This document shows, piece by piece, positions 56,738 to 64,000 of a stretch of DNA of 64,000 nt. The stretch spans positions 434,001 through 498,000 of the forward strand of contig CM056874.1 in NCBI GenBank assembly GCA_029876055.1, given 5' to 3'. The stretch comes from Madurella fahalii (lineage: Eukaryota > Ascomycota > Sordariomycetes > Sordariales). The notes beneath the pieces were generated by a model. That model saw only the letters and a list, made by a program, of their open reading frames with translations. It was not told where the DNA came from and did not search any database. Made by a program: the position numbers and the translations under genes. Within the stretch, counting starts at the first letter, position 1. Each line of letters starts with the position of its first letter.

Positions 56738-57564
56738 AACGCCACTAGAGCTGAACTCGGTACGGGTCCGTGGACGGATGCTACTGGGATGCCCGAGTGG
56801 AACCTGGCTTCAGGACGCTGAGGTACGTTGGGGTGGGGGACAACGTTTGGAAAGGCGTGTGATCTGAGTGAGGCGACACCTACCAGGGCGTAGTGGTCAC
56901 AGGAGGGCTGCCTATAATTTATAGCGTTCTTATATCAAGGCTATCCGAATGGCAACAAGGCACAATCGGACCCCGCTTATAAGTCACTCAAATATGCAAT
57001 CGTTTGGGGGCCGTGTGAGGGGAAAAGGAAGACATCACAGGAGTAAGAACACACGCTCATATGGACGCAGTTCGGCAACCTTCCCAATTACACACATGCA
57101 GAGACAACGCATCCTAGAAACGTACCTTGGAGAGTCAGCCCACGACTGGTTGCCTGCCCTGGCTGCCCATGGGCAAAAGCATGCAGCAAGCGCAGTTTTT
57201 TTTTTTAAATCCGAGATTCTCTCCAAGTGTCCGATTGGCGGTACGCTGTATTAGCCTGCGGCTTATTGGGGCTTTGACTGTGATGTGTCAGTTGGCCGAG
57301 CACGGGGCATGTTGGACAAGCCAATGAAGGCTGGGCAACACCCAACGGCATGGCATGGGGCGGTTGCAATGCATTTGCAGTAGGGCGCAGGGCATTTCTC
57401 CGTGGACGGGACCACGCTGGTGTCACACTGCAGGAAGCCCACAGGGAGCAAAGTTGAGGCTTGAGATAGGGTGTAGGGAAGGGGAAAGGAAAGAGTTGGT
57501 TGTGCCATGCTGATCCCGAAGAACTTGGCGAGAAAAATGAGCGGTATAATGATATAACGTACAT
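56738..57564. other. Intergenic region, nothing recognised
   Basis: This 0.83 kb lies upstream of the four-TM gene, with a T-run near 57200. No coding pattern was supported. Confidence 0.5.
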
Positions 57565-57660
57565 GATAAGCGAGTGACTAGAACAAGCGAGTGACCACTT
57601 TTCCACCACCCCACCACAACTATCCTCAATTCCACAACTACAACGCTAGGAAATAACAAT
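57565..57660. mobile_element. Truncated transposon end, same family as the pogo-like copy at 62759
   Basis: The segment starting GATAAGCGAGTGACTAGAAC carries a tandem pair of GCGAGTGACC-like words and continues into a C/A-rich stretch. It matches the sequence at 62759 base by base over about 70 nt, with differences mostly C/T. Only this end is present, and no transposase follows. It is therefore a solo terminal fragment. Confidence 0.65.
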
Positions 57661-57956
57661 AACTGAATTGGAAACAGATGAATCAGACGGTTTTCTTGCA
57701 GGACGCGGCTAAAGTTACCTTGATGATCTCGCACATGTAGTCGTGCCCTGAGAGAACTGGTAGTCGCAAGTACTTGAGGCAACAGCGCCGGAACGACTAC
57801 CAAAATAATATGTAGAACACCACACGGAGATTCAGCCGCAAAATTCACCATGATTTGGCTTGTTGAGCTTTTCTTCCATATTCAACCCTCAAGTCAATCC
57901 CCCTTGCAAGTTTTTCTCTTTGGAAACTCAAAGAGATCGTGGCCATTATAGGTCTT

Positions 57957-58560
57957 ATGCGTTGGATCGATCAACGGCCGTTTTCCTGGTTCGTAGGAGC
58001 ATGGGGGCTCAACCCGTCACCGAAATGGCAACCCCTAAACCGCTCTTCTGAATTCGATCGGACAAAGCTAGAGACCCATCCGTTACATCCCTCACACCAG
58101 ACTATTTCAGAACTGGCATTAGCGCCAATTCGTCCCAACTTACTCAACTCATTGTCCAAGATCAAGGATCAGTCTTCCCAACGCGAGGAGTCGAGGGTAG
58201 TAGTGGACCATAGACTCGGTGGGTAATACTCCGAAGAAAGCAAGGGGTCACCCGTCTGACTGGTAGGAAGTGCAAAGTATGGACTCTCATCCAAAATGTA
58301 GCCCTATTCATCATAGGCTTGGTCGCGGCGTTTACGGAAGAACTGGGCTGTTGCTGTTGTCCACCGAACACTCATCCAGTCCGAGCCATAGGGGTGCTAG
58401 AAGGACTTGGCCAAAACGTAAGCAAGAAAGAGTCTCTTCTTGGTAACAGATCATGGTATTGGAGCACATCGGCGAGGGAGATACTCTGCTCGTGGGCAAT
58501 GTCGTCGTCGAACGGGGTGTGATCATGCACCTGGCTTATCAATCTTTTGAATTTCCCTGA
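57957..58560 (+). CDS. Unassigned gene with one membrane segment; last junction uncertain
   Basis: The exons read are 57957..58222, 58267..58417 and 58450..58560. The first intron is 44 nt (GTAATA...GGTAG) and joins in phase to give HRLGG then KCKVWTLIQNVALFIIGLVAA, a credible TM helix followed by a Cys cluster (GCCCCPP). The second gap would be only 32 nt (GTAAGC...AACAG), shorter than any other intron here. It may instead be a one-base frame break between GLGQN and MVLEHIGEGDTLLVGNVVVERG. The third part looks protein-like (alternating hydrophobic strands). The start ATG at 57957 (MRWIDQRPFSWFVGAWGLN) is a choice, and an upstream exon is possible. The family was not recognised. It may be a pseudogene. 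Confidence 0.38.
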
Positions 58561-59007
58561 TCCATTCGATGTGGGCTCGAGTTTTCTTCAGATTCGGGGA
58601 ATCGGGTGCCCTGCCGTTCACCATTTATCCACCAACGGGAGCTCTTGGCAGTTCCTTTGGGGGGTTGCCGCTTTTCCAGACCTATCTTTGAGCTTTTCCC
58701 CAACCTCGATAACCGATAACGTTGTAGTTGATATTCGTCCCGGTTGTGTCGTTGTGCGAGGCTGGGGGACACCGGGCCGAGCCGTCTACGTTCAGCCATC
58801 GGTGCGTCGCATTGCCTTCTGACAAGCAAGGCGCCTCGGCTTTGCCCGTTCTCTTTTACTGCAAAGAACACACAGGTTAACAAGCAGAAGATATCGACCA
58901 CAGAGAGGTCTTACACAATTCCTTGAAAGACAACGTATAAGGAAACGGACCCACCACCGTAGTATGCTCATGTGAGAGTTCCAGGATATCTTCAGCCCAT
59001 AGCCGTC
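58561..59007. other. Intergenic region; possible coding remnant
   Basis: The plus strand at 58600-58820 gives a readable stretch (SSWQFLWGVAAFPDLSLSF, NVVVDIRPGC) that could be a continuation of the preceding gene after another intron. The join is not clear. Nothing else was recognised. Confidence 0.3.
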
Positions 59008-61435
59008 TTAGTTCCAGCCGCCGGGCATCCTGGGCACCTCTTCATCAAAGTCATCCTCGGAAATAGAAGAATCGGCTCTGTGGTGCAACTGAGCATCATC
59101 GTCATAGTCTTCCTCATGTTCATCGCCATCGACATACGACTCGTAATCTCTCAGAGCCCCATCGCTGGATTTTAAGGAAACCCATCCGCCCCCGTCCCTA
59201 TCCTCTATCAATCCCCAAAAGTGGCAGAGGTGTTGTCCTAGTTGTTCAGCCCAGTCGATTTCCGTGGAGGAGGCATCGCCCGTGGAAATCCAGTCAATCC
59301 GGAATCCCTTCCGCGGAAGCATCGTCACCCTGCCGATCCTATCTGTGATAATTTCCGAGGACCATCCCGCCGCATTGCTTAGTCTACTTTCATAGTCAAG
59401 GTACTCGTCTAGGTAGATACCCTCCTCCTGTAATATCTTGAGCCATCTATATGTAGCCTTACGAAGGTGCCGCGATGAAGGGCACTCTAGATCCGAGCTG
59501 TACCAGCAAAGCAAGCTCATCAAGATATGTTTGAGAATTCAAAACGCCGTTGTACCAATAAGAATTGGAGCGGAGTCATATTACTGGGTGTTGTCGCATG
59601 TAGATTTACACCCGCCCGAATAATGCTTCGTAACAGTGGCTCCCAACGATCAGACTCGAAGGTAGTCGTCCTCCAGATAGAATAAATCTAATTTTGTATA
59701 ATGTGGTGTAGGATAGTGATTCCCTCTTGGTCTGGCTGATGCACCACATGTCGGGTAGTCGAGGAGCTGACGAGTAGCCAGATGTTGCCTAGATGTAAAC
59801 CACGGAATACGGAAGTACGGAGGGCTGCAACCCAGAGTGGTTGATTCAGCTTCTCCATTTGGAGTTCGGTAGCCGTCACTTGCGAGAGGAGGTACGAGAA
59901 GCCGCATTCTGATCCCATATATGTTGCCAGAAGATTAAGACCAAGGCCATCTTTATCGAAAGGGTCGTATGATGTACCATTCGTAAGCAGCCGTAGGACA
60001 TTAAAGTGCTCGTTGTCGGGAAGAGGATAGTCTCCTTGGTGCAATAAGGTGCGATGTGGCAATGATATCCCCCCAATACCGACACCTTCTGGTGAAGGGC
60101 CAGTTAAAGACCGAAAACTCTTGCAAAGGCGTGCTTTCCGGTTTCAGCACTTAATCAGTCTTATCCAATGGAAGTTTAGTGGTGGCTTACAGTCCTCCGT
60201 CATGTCCGTCCACCCAGTACTCACCGGCCATAGTTCGCGCGTTCACGTCCGCTCCGTTCTCAGGAAGGAAGCGCACAACATGGCTACGCCCGTAGATCGC
60301 AGCGAACTAGAAGGTAATTATGTAAATTACCTAGACCAGTCTCTATGATTAAGAGGGAAACCTACATGCAAAGGGGTACGACCATCCTGGTCTGCATCGA
60401 ATGGTGACGCCTTCCTCTCATAAAATAACCGTCGTATGGCCAGTAGGTCACCTTCCGCACAGCGCATAAATATAGGAGACGAAGAAGGTAGTATGCAGCA
60501 GCTACGGAGAGAGTACTCCCACCCGGTATAGCTTCTTACCATCCGAAACTAATAACTGCGGGGAAGTAACCATGTTGGAAGTCGAACTGTGATGTGCGCT
60601 TCGTCCCATTCTTTCTTACTGTCTGCTTGGCCGACACCAGCATCTACCAGGCGCGGAACTCTCGTGGCCCTGCTGAACTCCACAAACTTGATGAACCACT
60701 TTTCCCAGCGTAATTTCGTGTTGAAATCAAGAGGTTCACCGGCGTGTTCGTCCGTAGTGGGTTGCCAGGTCTCGGGCCCGGAGCTGCTGACATGGCTTGC
60801 GTCATCGGCTTTCTGAATAGGTACTTGCTTCGCCATGTGAACTTGGGCCAGGGCGGAAATGGCACCCTTGAGTTCGTCCATGTGCTGTCGTTGAAGTTCC
60901 CAATCGTGCCGACCTGCGGCACTGGTAGCATTTCGTCAGCACATGCAAACTACCAACTAAGGTACCTGAAACCCAGCCCCAATACGCGGCACCAATCACT
61001 TACTGGTAATAGCACTGGTTAGCCAAGATTAGCGTGGTTTTCGCAGCTTCGATCCTTGTGCGAAACTTCGCGATCCTGTCACTCCTCATTCTCAATGCAG
61101 CTTTCAATGGCGCCAATCTCTTCCCTCCGCCGAGGTCATTGCTGATATCTGCCAAAAGCGCCTGCAACGCATTGTTGCTCGCGCAGCACATATGCAAGCT
61201 CCTAGTCACAGCCGCTTTGTACGCTGGCAGGTAGAAGCGCTTGTCACGCACGCTTTGCTCCATGTCCTGTATCACCAGGCTGAGGATTTCCACCTCGTCG
61301 AGTCCAAGACGGATCTCGTCTCGGCATTCTTTTACCGCTTGACAGAAATCCTTCAGTCGCCGAATAGTTTCTGCCAGTTGAATCGATACAGACGACGCTT
61401 AAACCGCCGGTTACGGCGCTGAAGATTTCCGCCAT
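59008..61435 (-). pseudogene. Broken HeLo-like (STAND N-terminal) plus ankyrin-repeat gene
   Basis: From the ATG at 61435 the reading MAEIFSAVTGGLSV moves one base at about 61395 and continues as SIQLAETIRRLKDFCQ and then LSLVIQDMEQ. This is the layout of the Helo_like_N domain that starts fungal STAND/NLR-type proteins. A good 5' splice at the end of NQCYY and an acceptor before AAGRHDWELQRQ follow. Downstream, ankyrin repeats are visible: ADQDGRTPLH, spliced to FAAIYGRSHVVRFL and ENGADVNARTMAG, then VLRLLTNG, then AGVNLHATT with MTPLQFLL. Frame changes also occur near 60040 and 59523. The end at 59008 is an acidic tail (DDFDEEVPRMPGGWN). No NACHT was seen. At least three unexplained frame breaks make it a likely pseudogene, although unusual short introns could rescue some of them. 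Confidence 0.58.
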
Positions 61436-62758
61436 TGCTCGCGACCCGTATTAGAAATATTGGGCTCGAAATTGTTCGTCTGTGAGCTTGAGGGATGGTG
61501 GCCGGGGCATGAAGATGTCGGGCTGTGGTAAGGTCGAATGCAACAAGAGAGAAGCGGGGTAGTGCGGCAGGGCATCCCATTGTCCTCCCGCTTCTCCCAC
61601 CTACTTTACAGGCTCCGAGGTACTGTCCAATACTGTACATGCAGCGGCACAGCCACATTTCTCCTGACTTTGGAGGCCTGGGGGGAGGGTGTCAGCTAGC
61701 GTCACTTGACACTTGCCTTCGCGGTGGGTCTCTGGGCGTTGTGAGCATTATAGTCTCCCATGTTACAGAACACCATATATAAAACGGGAGAGCGTTTCTT
61801 TCCTTGAACAGAAGTTCTATTCACACATGTTGTTTTGGCCCTGTCTGGGCGGTAGAAACGCACTGTTGTGGTTGCCTGGCTTTGTCCGTCCGGCTGTTGG
61901 CGGCTTTTGTCCTCCCCCTTGTTTTATGGGTATGTGGGTGTAGATGTGTAATCGCTCGTGCTATTTACTGAGGAAGACAGATTGCCTTACTCGAATATGC
62001 CTTCACTGGACGGGATCCCGGAACCCACCAACATGTCTTTGATAGCATTATCAGTCCCTTAAGATTCCTCCCCAGTATATCACTGTTATCCGACATGCTA
62101 GTGAGATCAATCGATAGATGAATATCTTGCGCAATTGCAGTTAATATATAACTAACACTGTATCTCCGTCTATATGGGAATCACATCTTCGCGTTCGATT
62201 AATGGCAAGATCACAGAGTAAGGGACCTTTCGTGCACTTTCGTAATTTCAGAACAGAAGATTGCTAGGCATCTAGGCAACTTAGATATATAAGGTATCGA
62301 AGCTAGCGTCCGTCTCAAAAACCAGAGAAAACTTCCCTAGCTAAGGAAGATAATCCCACGCTCCCAAAGGCTGTTGAAAAAATAAAGGTGGACACAAACT
62401 CTTGATTAGAGACAGGACCAGCTATAAGCACTATATCAAGGCTGTTAGTGCCAAGACACGGTAATTGTCTTTTGCTTATAGACGTGTTGGGCTTTATTTT
62501 GAGGTTCTTAAGTAGTTACTGAGCTAGGAATTCTCGTGCGCAGCATCTAGGATCTTCTACAAGGAATTCAATCGTTGTTTAACAGAAATCGACCTCTATA
62601 GCCACTGCCACTAGCTACTACAGCTACACCCAAACCGAAAGACGAAGGTTGTGTACTAGATACTAATCAAGGTAGTTGCTGTGATCAGGGAGGGCTTAGC
62701 GATGCCAATAATTATATTAGAGCAGCCATAGAGATCTCTTTTATAACTAATGTGTATA
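61436..62758. other. Intergenic to AT-rich repeat-like DNA
   Basis: No gene was recognised. From about 62000 rightward the DNA becomes strongly AT-rich, with stops in all frames and TA-rich words. This fits repeats mutated by RIP. It leads into the pogo-like element. Confidence 0.5.
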
Positions 62759-63137
62759 ATAAGCGAGTGACCAGAACAAGTGAGTAACCATTTTTCTACT
62801 AAATACACTACCCTACTACTAATATCTCAATTTCTTAACAATGCAAATAGTAATTACTTTAAACGAAGCCTAATTAATTTTGGCTATTACCGCTCGTGAA
62901 AAAGATCTAAATCTTAAGATTGCAACTACAGCAAATATCTATAATATTAATCGCAGTACCTTTAGACGTCGACATGTCAGTCGGTCTATACGACGGGATA
63001 TTCCAGCCAACTCGCATAAACATATAGATTTAAAAGAGCAAACAATCGTAGGATATATAGTTGAGCTATATACACACGCATTCCATCCCCAGCATATATA
63101 TATAGAAGATATAGCCAACCGATTACTATTAGGCTAG
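62759..63137 (+). mobile_element. Truncated pogo/Fot1-like DNA transposon (5' end plus transposase N-terminus)
   Basis: The terminal sequence ATAAGCGAGTGACCAGAAC with a second GTGAGT copy is followed by an AT-rich leader. An open stretch from 62880 then encodes 85 residues: AREKDLNLKIATTANIYNI, then STFRRRH, then RDIPANSHKHIDLKEQTIVGYI and EDIANRLLLG. This is the order of the psq-type helix-turn-helix and CENP-B-type DNA-binding domain at the N-terminus of pogo/Fot1 transposases. The frame stops at 63137 and the DDE catalytic domain is absent. Residues that need C-rich codons are often replaced by I, Y, N or T, in line with C-to-T mutation. The element cannot move by itself. Confidence 0.75.
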
Positions 63138-63139
63138 GG

Positions 63140-63300
63140 AAAAACCTATGGGTACTCGAATGGGTTAAACCCGTTAAACCGTGGATAGGTCAGGTAGATA
63201 CCCAAATGTATCTAGGTAGGTATAAGTAAAACCTATAACCTATAGGTTTAAAATATTTCGGGTAGGTATTACCTGTCAGATAAAACGCAGGTTTAGCATC
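63140..63300. mobile_element. Possible hAT-type transposon end with repeated GGGTA/ACCCGTT words
   Basis: Directly after the pogo fragment comes GGGAAAAACCTATGGGTACTC, then GGGTTAAACCCGTTAAACCG, then several GGTAGGTA and ACCTATAACCTATAGGTTTA words on both strands. Dense short inverted subterminal motifs like these are typical of hAT element ends. No target duplication or transposase was found, so the class is inferred. Confidence 0.35.
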
Positions 63301-64000
63301 CTACGACTAACAATCGTGGAGCTCCTCACCTTTTAGGTGTTTGGTGTAGTTGGTAGTTTGCGACATTACCCATTGTCAGATCGAAAATAGGGATTGCTGT
63401 GAGAAAAGGAGAGTGAAAGGATGATTCGCATTGAAGGAGCGGCGTCTGCACAGCTATCGCTTCTAAGGAGGTGGTAGGTGACAGTGTTGAACTCTGAACG
63501 TTCCAAAACTTCCGGCGAAGCCGGTAATTTATAGGCCCCTGACCCTGGCAGTGCCCCGCCTGCACCTGACACCCTCCTGCACCTAACACCCACTACAATT
63601 TAAGTGATTAGACCTATATTATTAGTATAATCACTTCTATAACTATTATCTATAATAAATTCAATTGTATTAACTCTCTTATATTTCTATAATCCGTTTA
63701 TAAGCCTACAGTAATCTCTTTTTTTTATCGCTCTCCTCCTCTGTATACTGTAAAGGGTAGTATTATAGTCACTCTCCTTAGTAACATCTTGTGAGGATCA
63801 AGGATCCAAGGGTATTAGGACCAGAGTGCCTGGGTACGAGCAGTGCACGCGCAACGTAGGAGCAGAGTGCTCGTTAGGGGTGGGATGGTGGTCTCATTGA
63901 ACTCTGTCTCTCTCCTAAGTCCTGTCTTCTACCCCCCTCTTTATGCCCTGCGATGACAACGTCTGGGCTCACTTACCCCGCTCGCTGCCCCGTCATCGAC
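63301..64000. other. Right-end repeat-like DNA, no gene recognised
   Basis: AT-rich sequence (63600-63780) changes abruptly to GC-richer sequence at about 63790. A tRNA-like word (GGTGTAGTTGGTAGTTTGCG) lies at 63340-63362, but the arms do not fold. The right part may be the edge of another mobile element. No feature can be supported. Confidence 0.4.

Noticed and set aside
63340..63420. tRNA-like sequence (GGTGTAGTTGGTAG) suggesting a tRNA-Gly
   Set aside because: The anticodon stem has only four pairs with a wrong loop size, and no T arm or closing acceptor stem is present.
1..64000. CRISPR arrays, operons, Shine-Dalgarno sites or rRNA genes
   Set aside because: None was seen. The spliced genes and families show eukaryotic nuclear DNA, where bacterial-type elements are not expected.

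Overview
The window looks like nuclear DNA of a filamentous ascomycete, most likely a Sordariomycete. Genes have 0-6 short GT-AG introns (about 45-110 nt), coding regions are GC-rich, and several families are typical of Pezizomycotina (HET domain, HeLo domain, Fung_rhodopsin membrane proteins, F-box-like proteins, a DYG-type Pkc1). The species is not named because no search could be run. Exon models were built by reading the splice sites and checking phase. They have not been tested against transcripts.

Layout. 0-4.8 kb: the 5' end of a HeLo-domain gene running off the left edge, a FAR1-type DNA-binding protein and a three-finger C2H2 protein. 5.7-10.7 kb: an OTT_1508-like deaminase, then a head-to-head vitamin B6 pair (PDX2 glutaminase and PDX1 synthase). 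11-23 kb: accessory genes, including two secreted or surface proteins, an F-box-like protein, a coiled-coil protein and three decayed genes (MFS transporter, membrane protein, APH-type kinase). 24-46.5 kb: a rhodopsin-like membrane protein, a degenerate tRNA-Val, then a housekeeping block: RPC5, PAT1, a GT15 mannosyltransferase, mitochondrial uS12m, an acyl-CoA dehydrogenase, protein kinase C and SHE9. 48.2-64 kb: accessory DNA again, led by a 2,277-residue protein that fuses a sacsin/NOV-type GHKL ATPase, a NOV C-terminal (DUF3883-like) domain and a HET cell-death domain. A four-TM neighbour, an unassigned gene, a broken HeLo-like/ankyrin gene and AT-rich transposon debris follow.

How the genes work together. 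PDX1 and PDX2 form the two-subunit PLP synthase and share one divergent promoter region. PAT1, RPC5, uS12m, SHE9, GT15 and PKC are intact core-function genes. The accessory ends carry several conflict or allorecognition-type modules: HeLo, HeLo-like plus ankyrin, OTT_1508 deaminase, and the GHKL-NOV-HET fusion. The fusion is the best candidate for an undescribed system, as a single-protein sensor/ATPase plus death effector. Frame breaks occur only in accessory genes while every core gene reads cleanly, so the breaks look like real decay rather than sequencing error.
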